DNA from: Ischnura elegans
Lineage: Eukaryota > Arthropoda > Insecta > Odonata > Coenagrionidae
Reading direction: 5' to 3'
Length of the DNA: 64,000 nt
NCBI RefSeq assembly: GCF_921293095.1
Contig: NW_025791658.1
Span: 2,852,001 to 2,916,000, forward strand
Of the stretch, positions 22,365-33,189 are shown one piece after another (position 1 is the stretch's first letter; each line of letters starts with the position of its first letter). The notes beneath the pieces were generated by a model. That model had not been told where the DNA came from and searched no databases. It saw nothing but the letters and a program-made list of their open reading frames with translations. The position numbers and the translations under genes were made by a program.

Positions 22365-22749
22365 CTTGTGACGAGAGCTTCCGGTCCCAGCATCCTCTCC
22401 CCCTCCTTGTTGAGGTTCAAAACCTTCTCCAATTCCGGTTTGGACTCTTGATTATCTCCGCTCGCACTCTTGACGTCAGCGCCACTTGCAGCGGCCGCTT
22501 CCGGAGACTCGGACTCCCCCCTATCTCCGACTCCTTCTCCTTCTTCGGCCGCCTCTTCCGTTTGGCGCCGCTGTGCCACCTTCTCCGAGTCGCCGTCTAC
22601 TTCCGCTGGCGCCAAAGTCGTGCCCTGTGATTGGTCCTCCTCCTCGTCCTGCGATTGGTCGGAGGCTTCCTCGTCCTCGTCGTTGGACGAACCGCTTTGC
22701 TGGTCTTGCTGTGACGGTGACCTCGGTGGACCCTCGCCTTCACCTTCCC
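22365..22749 (-). CDS. tio/tsh: Teashirt upstream coding exon (acidic N-terminal region)
   Basis: On the minus strand a strong acceptor (TTTTGTGTCTCATTTCAG, ending at 22750) opens a 385-nt frame that closes at the donor CACAAG|GTAGGG (22365/22364). It encodes 127 full codons, rich in Glu, Asp, Ser and Gln, including DEDEEASDQSQDEEEDQSQG and ending KVLNLNKEGERMLGPEALVT. The exon enters in phase 1 and leaves in phase 2, matching the phase-2 acceptor of the zinc-finger exon at 18154. The composition and VLNLN motif fit the N-terminal part of Teashirt proteins. The first exon, expected to carry the start codon, is not visible within the window. Without transcripts the call rests on splice signals, phase and composition. 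Confidence 0.8.
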
Positions 22750-22858
22750 CTGAAATGAGACACAAAACAAACGAAAAACGTTAATTTAACAATCCGCTGG
22801 AAAACAAAAACATTTACGGGAGTGAATTTGAACAGTTTTAATTCGTAGGGGTCACAAT

Positions 22859-22965
22859 AATACGGTGGTTTCCTATTATTTTTTTATTGTCTAAATCGAA
22901 AGATTATTACTCCTGGAGTACGTATTTCACGCTTTTAGATTTTTAAATGACGATATCTATTTTCC
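22859..22965 (-). mobile_element. AATT element, copy 2 (terminal fragment)
   Basis: It shows the right terminus of the family in reverse orientation (AATACGGTGGTTTCCTATT, then CGAAAGATTATTACTCCTGG) and stops after about 107 bp. It lies 110 bp upstream of the teashirt exon. Confidence 0.75.
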
Positions 22966-23817
22966 CACTAGCATACTACCTATCCCCTATAGTCTATTCA
23001 CTTAGGCCGTTTTCCAATCCACGTAGTATGCACTCATTCCCTCGTTCCCTTTCTCCCTTGCACCCTACTCCCTTACTAATGCTCCACTGGCGCCATAAAG
23101 TGTGAACGGAAATAGTGCGAACTATTGGCAGTAACGAAATGTGACGCACGGGGTAGTGTTTAGACATCTGGTGGTTGATTTAAGAATCAATTTCACCCTG
23201 CTTCTCGGTTTGTGTACGTTTGTAATTTAGACTGCTTAGTATTTTCACTTTTCTGGTTCCAATTGGACGCTCTCTCTTCACATAATAAACAAGAAATTAC
23301 TTAAAACTCCAGTTCAAGATTCCTTTTCAAGAGTTTTCCATTGCCGCCATTTTCACGTCCACTTCCTACGAGGGCACGTGAACGAGGGAGGATCCGCGTT
23401 CCCTTGTTCACTTACCCTTCGTTCCCTTGCGCCCTCGCCGATTGGATCCACCCTTGATGTCGTCACATCCGCAAGTTGACGATCGAAAAGTGCACGAAGG
23501 GTGAATAATTGCGTATTGCGGTTTGTTAACCAATTGTCTAAGCTTGATTTGTGAAGTTTCCTACACGTCAAAATCGACCATCCGTAAACAAACAGCAGGA
23601 ACTTAGTTGGGCACCTAATAATTCGTAGTGGTCACAATAGGTTGGGTAGATTGAGTTGATACGAATATACATGATTTTTATGTAGTAAATATTATATATA
23701 TGGGCATTAAAAAATACGACGGAGCGAACGAATGCTGCGTTGCCACGTCTTGCGCGCAAAATTTTGCTTCCTGGTAACCGGCACTGGCCCCGCGCAGCCC
23801 CGTTTGGCAACATGGCA
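22966..23817. other. Unassigned intron stretch
   Basis: No gene is seen. Two segments share TTCCCTCGTTCCC/CTTCGTTCCCTTGC phrases (about 23036-23060 and 23400-23430), suggesting a decayed repeat. AATTCGTAG(G/T)GGTCACAAT occurs at both 22840 and 23621. Confidence 0.35.
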
Positions 23818-24369
23818 TTAACCCATTACTCCCAAGACTGTATTTAGGGCTTTTAACTTCGGTTGTTTCGCATTTTCCGACTTATTTTTGGCGTAATTAA
23901 GATGAATTTTTGGAAAAAAAATATTTTCATCACATTATATGATTATCATAATGCTGCGTATACGCAACGCTGCGAAAACTCCGGTAAATAAATACAAAAG
24001 CAGTAATTTTAAAAAAATGGGTAACATATTTTATTTTCATCTTGATTTCTACACTCGACATCTTCGCCGGGAGTTATCAGTATTCCTTCGGAGGAAGTTC
24101 ACCATTCTGCCTTTTAACGGACATGCTGGGGTATGTCATTTTTCCTAGGGTGTCTCGTATGTGCGCACCAAGTTTTATGCCAAACGCCATCAGTCATAAA
24201 AATACAAATTATGCAAATGAAAATGTTGGTGAAAATGACAAAATTGGAACTAGAGATACTTTTAAAAAGTCAGTAAATCGAAGAAAAAAATATTCTGAGG
24301 TAGAAACTTGTTCTGAGAATTAGGATTCAATAATGTTGCGTTAACGCAACGCTGGGGATTAATGGGTAA
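23818..24369. mobile_element. TTAA-type short element (552 bp), full copy
   Basis: It begins TTAACCCATTA and ends TAATGGGTAA, inverted termini ending in CCC/GGG next to TTAA, the signature of piggyBac-type (or Kolobok-type) elements. Near each end is a palindrome: TGCGTATACGCA at left and TTGCGTTAACGCAA at right. It is non-coding. A second copy is at 38.19-38.68 kb. Confidence 0.7.
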
Positions 24370-25500
24370 ATAGAAGTTATTACCATACACAAATATCAAT
24401 ACTTTTATATACTATGTATCATAGAAAAATTGCAAATAAATTAAGATGTGTTTTTATCAATTGTATTTTTTCTGTCGGGGCCAAACTGAAGGAAAAGATA
24501 CTGTTTAAACATTGTATTTATTTTACAACAAAATATGCGTTCTAAAAAACGCAAAAGCCATTTTATTAATCTACATTAATGTTTGCAACTTATTGTGGAG
24601 GATGAATAATGTAGACGTTGTAGTTTTCCCTAGGTTGTGTTGCAAAGTTCATGAAGTTGACACAACGGCTAATTTTATGTGGCGCGAAGTCATTTATTAC
24701 ACTCGCAAGTCTTGATTTTTGAAATTTTCATAAAATAAAAAATTAATCAGATTTGAGAACAAAATGTTCTTCAAAATGACTATGTGATGGTGATATACAG
24801 ATTAAAATCCACGTTTACCAGATGAGGAAAATTTTTATTTCCTTACGAGCCAGAACATCGTCATCATAAATCATCAATTCTAGCATTGGTTTAAGGTAGA
24901 TCACCACTAACTCTCCTATAAACAAATATTTTCATACTCACAAAAGTCTTCTCTTTACATCCATGATAACTTGCACTATGTAAACCAGCCTTTTAAACGG
25001 CGTTTAAAAAACAAGAACATGAACAAAAGCGAATCGCGCGCGCGAGATCAAAAATGGAACAGTTGACGACAGATACGACGCAATGCACACACGTTTTGAC
25101 AATTGAATGCTGGACCGCGACCACTTACTAAAACTGCAGAGCACAACTACGCCAACTGGCGAGCATCAAGAAGAAGTTTTAAAAAAACAAAAGAAATGAG
25201 AAATATAAAAATTGAGGGTGAGGGAGCGACAAACACACACGTTTAAAATGGAGAAACGAGACACGTTATTCAACTAAAAAAAACAAAAGAAGTACGGCAG
25301 CGGGAACAAAACGGAGAACCCTTTTAATTCATTTCCGTCAATTATAAGCATTGCATTAATGTTTATGTTGCCATAACTACGCCGTAATGGCTGTTGCGGG
25401 GTCGCTACCACGAGGAGGAGTTGCTTTCCGGACGTTATGGAAGGGGGATGGGAGGTGAGAGAGAGAATCATAATTCACATTAAACTTTTCCGCATCGAAA
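24370..25500. other. AT-rich intron stretch with LINE 3' end
   Basis: 24868-24975 resembles the 3' end of the 4.0-kb LINE (CATCATCATAAATCATCAATTCTAGCATTGG, then CTCTCCTATAAAC and CTTTACATCCATGA phrases). The rest is unassigned. Confidence 0.5.
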
Positions 25501-25921
25501 TTCGGCAGTAAACTAGAGCGCGGAGTGCGCCTCTGGCGGTGGTTTGCAGAAAGAATGTTAGCCGTTAATTCCCGGGACTGGTGGTGGCGGAGCTGCGCGC
25601 GCCGCCCGGCGGCCGTTGGCTCTAATTACTCGATAAATATACACCCGGCCTGATAATCTTCCTCCATATCGTTTTGCAGTCGTTTGGGCGACATTTTTGG
25701 TCCCCACCCCATGTCCGGAGTTGTACATCTCTCTGCTTTCCACTTCCACGACTCCATTTTCTCTCCGAAAGCGGTACGGGAAAACGATGATATGAAGAAA
25801 GAGAAGGATCGATATCTCGAGTTCGATCGGTATCTCGAGCGACCTCGATCGATATCTCGAGTTTGATTCGATACAATTCCGCTCGTCCTATTTAATCTTT
25901 ACGTTATTACAAAACGCACGT
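25501..25921. other. GC-richer unique island with small minisatellite
   Basis: 25806-25866 has three repeats of GATATCTCGAGTTCGATCG type (XhoI-like cores). The preceding sequence is unique and GC-richer than its surroundings. No coding exon was identified. Confidence 0.45.
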
Positions 25922-26580
25922 AATAGGGTAGTTTCCTATTATTTTATATTAACAAAATCGAAAGATTATTAATACTGGAGCACATATTTCACGCTTTTAG
26001 ATTTTTAAATGACGGCATATATTTTTCGCGATTTAATGAAAAGTGAAAAATTTCAAGCGCGCGAAAACGCGACGGCTAAGTATGAATGCTGGGAAAAGCC
26101 CGTGTGACTGCATTCTGGTTCTGGCTGCCGCCGTGTGAGACCACCTTGGTGCAAGGCTATGAGTGCCGCTACGATGCAGGTTGCTACCAAGTAGAAGAGT
26201 ATCCAGCTAGAAGGTAGCGCTTGGCTTAAATAAGGATTATTAACACATTATCAAACCGAGGAAACTTTCCCACAATAGGCAATTTTAATAGGTGAATATT
26301 AAGAGATGTTTCCCTGGGCTCTGAACCTCATGGATGCAATGGTCGTCTAAGACGATATAAATCTCCTATCTACTATCCTAGGTCCCTGTGATGTCACGTG
26401 GAGTGGCATCGCATGGGCGCCATCTGGCCTTTTACAAATGATGTTAGAATACACCATTAACATTCGTATAAACTGGGATTTCTAAAACCAAATAATTTGT
26501 ATATTACGAATACACTATTGGTGGGTAACGAATCGCAATCAATGCCTTTCGTTTTGTTTTATGAAGGAAAATACCCTATT
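25922..26580 (-). mobile_element. AATT element, copy 3 (full length)
   Basis: It is 659 bp, from AATAGGGTAGTTTCCTATTA to GGAAAATACCCTATT, in reverse orientation, with all family landmarks in order (CGAAAGATTATTA, GCGCGCGAAAACGCGACG, GGCTTAAATAAGGATTATTA, ACGTGGAGTGGCATCGCATG). Confidence 0.9.
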
Positions 26581-26815
26581 CACCCAGTCAGCGGTGGCGT
26601 AACACCAATGTAGTGGACCGAACCACAGTATTGACTTCGAAAAGTCCTCGCTATTGAATAAAGAAGGCCACTGTAACAGAAGGATCATCAGCGGGCAATT
26701 GATATCGCCAAAACACACAAGAACTTCAATCCTGGAGACGGCTACACTCCCGCCAGCCCGTGGAAACGGGTCTTCAAAGATCTCGACGTTAGGGAAAACC
26801 TCCACAAAATAGGCG
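26581..26815 (+). pseudogene. PLE C-terminal fragment, frameshifted
   Basis: The plus strand encodes TQSAVA, a stop, then SGPNHSIDFEKSSLLNKEGHCNRRI and, after a one-base shift, NFNPGDGYTP and PWKRVFKDL. These are the PLE GIY-YIG C-terminal motifs in order. The stop and frameshift mark it as dead. It directly abuts the right end of AATT copy 3. Confidence 0.8.
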
Positions 26816-28105
26816 CCAAGCAGGGTTTACAGAAAGACGAGACAAGAAGTATTCAGGAGTTTTACATCTTGTAAGATTTCCAACTCATGCATGAGGCACA
26901 GAACGAACGGAATAAGCGTATATAAAATACTTAAGCGTAACTTCATCTTCACTTTGTCCTTCCCCCTATACCTGTTATATATTTTCTCCTCACTGGTAAG
27001 TATAGAGGTGTGTGTAAGATGAATTATTTTACCAAGAACCAGTCCCTTCAACTTGTTGAAAATAGTGTTAAAAAGAATAGTGTTCTGTACAGAGGAAGAG
27101 TGATGAAGAGAATAGTATATATAGTTGACATGAAAAGCAGTAGGCATCACTCTGAATTTACGAGAAAGTCCATGATAGGGCTGCCAGAATACATTTTCTA
27201 TTCTCCCTGGAAACCAACCTTCATCGATAGAATCCTTAAGGATAGATAAGTTGGATAGTAAAATATATAAAATTATTTTTAGGATTAATCTCGTAGATTT
27301 CAACACATTAGTATCAAAAGAATTGTCGGATTTCAACAGGCATTGTGATTTATTCAGGGATCTATACAAATATAATGAAAAATGTTATAAAAGTAGCCAT
27401 GAAACATTAATACAAATACAAAATGTACTGAAACGGTAATGGAAAATAAAGCATTTTCTTGGGAATTTTACAGCATATAGATTCTTCAAGTAAAACACAA
27501 TTGTCACTAAATTATCTGTAGTGGAACATATACAGTAGACATTAGTAGAATATAATACAGGCTACAATGAAACCTGAAGATAATACCGCAGATATTTAAA
27601 CAGTCGTGAGAATAAAGGCATTTTTGAGAATTTAATCGCACAATGAGTTCGTCCCGCCAAAAAAACAAGATGGCCGCCAATAGGATTTCCATCCGCCATT
27701 ATGGTTCCTTCATTACGCCACTCCGGTTTTAATCGAGGACGCCGGAGTATCTTTCCCTTTGCGCTTTCGATATACCATTTGTTTCCCGCGCGCGCGCGAA
27801 GTGTTAGTGTCCCGTGGTGTTAGGGAAGGCGCGACGTGAGAGATATATTTGTCGAAATGGAAACGGTCGAACAATACAACTCCCTCGCCGGACGCAAATC
27901 GCAATATACACGGAGTGGGATATATCTGCGGTTCGCAAAAACGCATTTCGCACAAAAGGCTCGTCTTAATGAGACACGTGAACTTTCCTGAGTTATAAAC
28001 GGTGAGTCCAGACCTCTCTCCCGGCCGATTGGTTGGCGCTATCGTTCCCATGGATACGGCTACACCAATCGGAGAGCTTCGCTGGATAACTTGATCATTA
28101 ACAGT
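26816..28105. other. Unassigned stretch
   Basis: A 180-codon open frame on the minus strand (26827-27369) has a hydrophobic, low-information translation and no recognised domain. CAAGATGGCCGCC at 27667 is a YY1-like site, and a CG microsatellite lies at 27788-27797. Confidence 0.35.
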
Positions 28106-28829
28106 TTTTCCTGGATGTACGCAGGTACTTATTCCACTTATTTTTTATAAGAGCGCAAAAAACAGAGTAGATTGGCTATCGACCAAATGTTTTCGGCGGA
28201 CGAGGATAAAAAAAATCGGTGGTGCACAGTGACGTACCTCGATGCACTTTCTCCGAAAATGGCTCATAATTTACCCAAGGACAAATTCCGCTTGGCTTTT
28301 AAACCTCATGCCACTCTAAGGAGACTGATCGTTAAATGTAAGGATCAGATACCCCGAATGGATAGATGTGGAGTGTATTCATTGAAATGCAGCGATTGCA
28401 ATGGTGTATACGTGGGGCGGACAGGAAGAGGTTTTGAAATCAGGAAGAAAGAACATGTAAGTGCTTACAAATGTAACAAAGATGAAAAAAGTAATTTTGC
28501 TAAACACTTAATATGTAACGGCCATATAAGCGATTTTAAAATGAATATTTTAAATGTTTTCAATGACCGCCGTGAACTAGACTCTAGGGAACAGTTAGAA
28601 ATGTTAAAAATTATCGAAAGTCAAGACAGTACTCTAATTTAATGAATATCTCTACCCATCCTTTTCCCCTCTTCTGGCGTCCGTTTTAAAATTAATCAAG
28701 CAACTAGGTAACAGTAATAAGATTAACAAATCATGATTTGTGCCTGATGATGATGATTATTCATTGAAACCCGGGTGGCCCTCTTATAAAAAATAAGTGA
28801 TATAAGTAATTGTGTACATCCAGGAAAAA
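28106..28829 (+). mobile_element. Compact PLE copy with inverted termini
   Basis: Arms of about 45 bp at 28106-28150 (TCCTGGATGTAC, TACTTAT, TTATTTTTTATAAG) and 28783-28829 (CTTATAAAAAATAA, ATAAGTA, GTACATCCAGGA) are reverse complements. Between them is an intact GIY-YIG frame and, at 28744-28770, CTGATGA, an ATGA/TCAT hairpin and GAAAC, a hammerhead-like core. The unit is 724 bp. Confidence 0.7.
28172..28642 (+). CDS. GIY-YIG endonuclease domain of a Penelope-like element
   Basis: An intact 156-residue frame ends in the GIY-YIG nuclease module that PLEs fuse to their reverse transcriptase. Visible in order: RLAFKPHATLRRLIVKCKD linker (about 40-58), CGVYSLKCSDCNGVYVGRTG at 66-85 (the GIY-YIG pair with the Cys-x2-Cys knuckle of Penelope types), the R...KEH helix at 86-94, SNFAKHLICNGH at 107-118, and a C-terminal LDSREQLEMLKI helix with the expected Glu. 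The reverse transcriptase is missing, so this is either a truncated copy or a mini-element. The start ATG at 28172 is simply the first in frame; translation may not occur. Similar but decayed domains lie at 0.4, 7.2 and 26.6 kb. Confidence 0.8.
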   Translation: MAIDQMFSADEDKKNRWCTVTYLDALSPKMAHNLPKDKFRLAFKPHATLRRLIVKCKDQIPRMDRCGVYSLKCSDCNGVYVGRTGRGFEIRKKEHVSAYKCNKDEKSNFAKHLICNGHISDFKMNILNVFNDRRELDSREQLEMLKIIESQDSTLI

Positions 28830-30030
28830 ATTATAATGGAATACCACAAAGAAAACCAAGAGTTAGTGAACCTTATCATTTTTGCTCGTTTATTTTTCAT
28901 GATTCTATTCAAGATGATCTAAATTTATCGTCTCCCTTAAAACAAAATTCAGAAAAGAGTTTCCACGTTTAATCAGTGGGGTTTCAAGGAGGATCTAATG
29001 ATTTATGCCGGTGTACTTAAAAAACATTAATAAATGCTAGTTGTAATCTTGTTTGGGCATTTGTTTTTTATGCAAGGACGGCTGGTGTCCTAACACCCCC
29101 TGCCACTCGCATTTTTAGGCGGCTTGCGGGGGTAGTAAGTAGATGTATAAACTACCATCACTTATTATAGCTTTTATTACATTTCTTGCGACCTTGCCAT
29201 TTTGTTTATGCTAAAATAAGAGCTACTTCGATTTATATAATTTACATTAAAAAATATATGCCCGAAGTTTTGGAATTTTCCGTTTGAATGAAAAGATGAA
29301 ATGTACAACAAATAAAAAAGCTGGTAAAGTATTAAAAATTAATTTTACAGTGAAAAAATATCCAATATTTTTTAATAGATTTGAAATATAAAAAAAAACA
29401 AAGTAATAAAATTGCTGTGACATAAAATTTTGTGTATCTGAGTCAATTTTGTTTGTTAATGGCCGTTACTAACACGTTCAAATGTTATTCACAATGTATC
29501 AAAGGGTTTTAAATACGTCAGACTCGTAATTATTAAGGAAAACATATGAAGGTTTAACCAAATATTGAGGGGAATACAAGAATTATACGTAAGTTTCTTG
29601 AAAATTTTCAAGAAATTGGAAGTTAAACATAGGAACAATTATTGAAATTAAACTTTTTTACCATACATAACCATGACATCATATGCTAAATACCACCCAA
29701 CCAAATTTGGCGAACACGCATTGAAACCAATTGAGCCATGCAGGACAGAATACTTACAAACCAGTTAAATTATATTTTTAATCATAACTGCATAATTTTA
29801 CGAAATTTTTCTCCTTTTATAATACAAAATATGAATACATAAAAAGTTAATTTCACTACTCAATTATTACTTATTATTGAACGATATATTCCACACTATA
29901 GGATTTAAATTGTGATTTCAAACAAGAACTTAGAATTTGATTTCGCAGGGAATATGAACGCCTCTAATACATAACTTTATACCTTTAAAATGGCTTCATA
30001 CCTTTACCCTTACAAATTTGTAACTTTACT
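28830..30030. other. AT-rich unassigned stretch
   Basis: Nothing recognisable as a gene, RNA or classified repeat. Confidence 0.4.
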
Positions 30031-30032
30031 TG

Positions 30033-30227
30033 CCGGCCTCGGTGGCGGCGGGGTAAAGTCTTCGCCTGCCAAACATGAGGTTGCGGGTTCGATTCCCACC
30101 TGGGTAAGTTCCCCTTATCCTGGGCATGGTTGTTCGTATTTGTTTCATTGTTGAATTTGTTGAATACCCCGATTTAAAATGGCCTATGAGAATTGTATTC
30201 GGAGGTTTGGGAATAAAATAAAATAAA
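30033..30227 (+). repeat. tRNA-derived SINE with AATAAA-type tail
   Basis: GCCGGCCTCGGTGGCGG opens a tRNA-like head with a good B box (GGTTCGATTCC at about 30090), then CCCCTTATCCTGGGCATGG and ends in GGGAATAAAATAAAATAAAT. The same body, more decayed, is at 46.26-46.45 kb. Confidence 0.75.
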
Positions 30228-30525
30228 TAACAAATTCATTTATTAACGACGATTCTCGAGATTTCCCACTCAGAAAACAGAGCGATAAGAGATTAATTAC
30301 TAATGTGGAAACACCAACGTTTAGTGAATGAATCAAGACCTTAGAATTTGATTTCGCAGGGAATCTGAAAGTAGTTTATATTGAATACTGAAAGTAGATT
30401 AATATTTCATAAAAATGAAGCCGAGCCGATGAATCGATTCTTATTTCATAAAGTTAATTAAAGCTCCACTCACCATCGCGGAAAATGAACAAGGAGTTAA
30501 TTCGTAATATTTTGAAAGCGAACCC

Positions 30526-30894
30526 TTAACCGGTGACGTGCGGTCTGAGAGACCACTGCGTTTCTAAAATTAAGAATATTTTCAAAATTGTTATCACATA
30601 ATATCTATAATCCTCGTTAGCGTCCTAATTTTGTATAATAAGGACATAGCACTCTTAAAATTTAACGTTTCCATTATTTATTTCTGAAAATTTCCACTAT
30701 GTATTTCTGTTATTTATTTGTAAATACTGTTAAATATTTTTGTTATTGTTGGTTACGTTGCTTAATATTATGAAATTGTTTCTCAGGTCCGCTGTAATTG
30801 GCCTCGTGCTGTTTTTCGATTAACTAAATAAATAAATGAATAAAAATTCGCAACTGAATTTTAGTAGCGGTCTACGAGACCTCACGTCACTTAA
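30526..30894. mobile_element. TTAA-type short element (369 bp)
   Basis: The left end TTAACCGGTGACGTGCGGTCT and the right end read inward TTAAGTGACGTGAGGTCT are inverted repeats bounded by TTAA. Subterminal GGTCTGAGAGACC is a palindrome. No coding capacity. Confidence 0.65.
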
Positions 30895-31301
30895 TTGGAA
30901 GAACCAATAAACGTATTGCTGGTGGAAATAATTCAAAAAGTTGTCAAAACATATTCCTAGTGATTTTTCAAGAATAATAATAATTAATAATCAGTAAGGA
31001 AGCATTTTTAGTTGCATAACGTGGATAATTAAGTACTCAATTTGAAAAAGTACGATGATAAAAACAACTCAAGTGTTTTGATATCAGTTTTTTGATCCCG
31101 TTTCAAATGACAATTTTTACAGAAAAGTTTGGTTCGCATTTCGAATGCATAATATTGAATATAAGTTTAATAAAAGTTGAGGAGTCAAAGAAACATTAAA
31201 GTAAGCAATGAAAATGTCCTTGCAACGTTTTATGAATTTGCGTTTTATTGCGGTCTCCCAGACTGGCAATGTAACAAGAATTGCATGTCAATGGTTGAGG
31301 G

Positions 31302-31990
31302 TTCACACTTTGCCTACCATGGACGTAATATTACGTCCTGCTAATCCCTCTGAGGATTGCCATGGACGTAATATTACGTCAATCTATTTTATTGAATTTG
31401 TTTGCGAGAAGCTGTAATATTTCTCCCGTGTTACTTTTCAAGTTTACTGCTTAGTGGTGCTGTTAATTCAAAAAAGAAATTTTCGATGGAAAAAAGAGTT
31501 CTTTTAAATGTCTTGAGGACGAAAAGTCCTCTGCAGCTACCGGCACCCTTATCTCAGCCTCCTTTGTGCAAAAATTCTTTGGAGGAAATAAACGTTCGTT
31601 GATGGTGCAGTGATCCTTTTCGTCATCCAGGATTTTGAATGATTTGCTTGCAACAATGCTTTTGTATGATTTCCATGTTTCAATTGCTCAAATTGAGCGT
31701 GATAAAAAAATAGTATGCATTTTCTGGCGGTACATCATTTGCTGCAATTTTTTTTATTTTTCAAAAACAGCAGCAGGTTTTCATTATTAAAAAATATATA
31801 TTTAAAAGTTGGGAATAAATGTTACCCAACTCATCCAGTAAGAAGAAAAAAGTCCATTTTTATTGAAATAAACATCCATATAAATATGTATTTTTGATGA
31901 TAATGTTTTTAAAAAATTGGCGAATTTAGTAAAAAATGGCTGGATTTTTCAGAAGGGCTTTACATTAGCGGCCGGCACTCAAAGTGTTAA
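31302..31990. mobile_element. Probable TTAA-type element with twin palindromes
   Basis: The right end read inward is TTAACACTTTGAGTGCC and the left end is TTCACACTTTGCCTACC. Near the left end the perfect 16-bp palindrome GACGTAATATTACGTC occurs at 31322 and 31365. The left edge is TTCA rather than TTAA, so the call is tentative. Confidence 0.45.
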
Positions 31991-33185
31991 TATAGTTTTT
32001 TTATGGACGCAGTTGGTATTACGTATTTCAGGAAGAGTAATCATCATATTGGAGTTAGGATATGTGTTTCAGAATCGGTGGCCAATCTCCAGTCGATAAT
32101 ATTAAAACGTCAGGTAGACATCGGATGATTAATATACACGGACACAGGTGATACGCGTTAACTTCCTTATATTAGCCCTAAAAGAACTCGCGAGAGGGGT
32201 AAAAAAAAACAAAACCGGAACGAAATACGCCGCCAAACAATCATCGAAAGAATGAAAAATCGACTTGGACAAATGCTAACAAAAGAGGAACGAAAATATA
32301 CAGAAAAAAACAAATAAGTGGCGAGAACCGCGTTTTCGCACACTCGGAAATATTGTCGCAATCAAATCCGATGTATCGAACTTCCTTACCGTTTTAATTT
32401 CGACCGCCTTTTGTTTTTTTTCCTTTGCATCACCAGCTTGTGAACGAGATCATGGCGACGAAAAATTAACGTATCATCGACTACAATCAAAAAAATCGTT
32501 CCTCTTTTATTTTTTTCGTTTAAACACACTTCAAATGTTTCCTTTTTTTCTTCTTGTTTATACCATCATCATCGCCGAGGTAAGGGGGGTAACACGGAGT
32601 TATATCCTCTCAATCGGTACGCTATATACGGATATATATATCCGACATTTTTCGCACGCCGTTATTCAATTTATTCCGCGGAATATAAAGACCCATAAAT
32701 TGCAGATTAATTCGGAGGCCCCCCCCTCCTATATATGCTTGAGTAATTGCCTACACATCGCACCGATGGGACTCTCCCCTCCCCCCCCCCCCCCAGTTAA
32801 TACGGAAAATCTCGCCATAACGTAAAGGCCCTGCATTACACACCTACCCCACCTAGCCATCAGACTCGGGAATTAAAAAGATCGAAAAGCAATACGTAAT
32901 GCGCCGCCGACGCCGGACACCCCCCCACCCTCATTGGAACCTAATAACGTCGACAATGAGGGCCTAAAAGGGACCCAAAGCGGGAAGTAATGACTTCTGA
33001 TGGTGTTTTGTCGGCAGTTACCTGCATAAAACCTCGTACTCCCCCTCCCCCAACACCCACAATGAGAGCGGCGCAAGTATACATGAGGTAGCGGTAAAAG
33101 CTTCCCATCGGGAATCCCGAACGAAAGCTATTCCGCGTTACAAAAAATAGTGCTTCCGAACGACTTCTGATTATGTTTCTGGGAT
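31991..33185. other. Unassigned stretch with a poly-C run
   Basis: No gene. A C-rich run lies at 32779-32794. The part from about 32.4 to 33.1 kb is unique and less AT-rich than the neighbouring arrays, so it could be regulatory. Confidence 0.35.
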
Positions 33186-33189
33186 ATAA

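Noticed and set aside
22448..22784. Plus-strand open frames over the acidic exon
   Set aside because: Mirror translations of the Glu/Asp-rich minus-strand exon; no independent support.
26827..27369. 180-codon open frame on minus strand
   Set aside because: Hydrophobic, AT-driven translation without any domain, in a repeat-rich interval with no splice or codon-use support.
32779..32794. Poly-C run as a functional signal
   Set aside because: Several such runs occur in dispersed repeats here, and run length is also prone to sequencing error.
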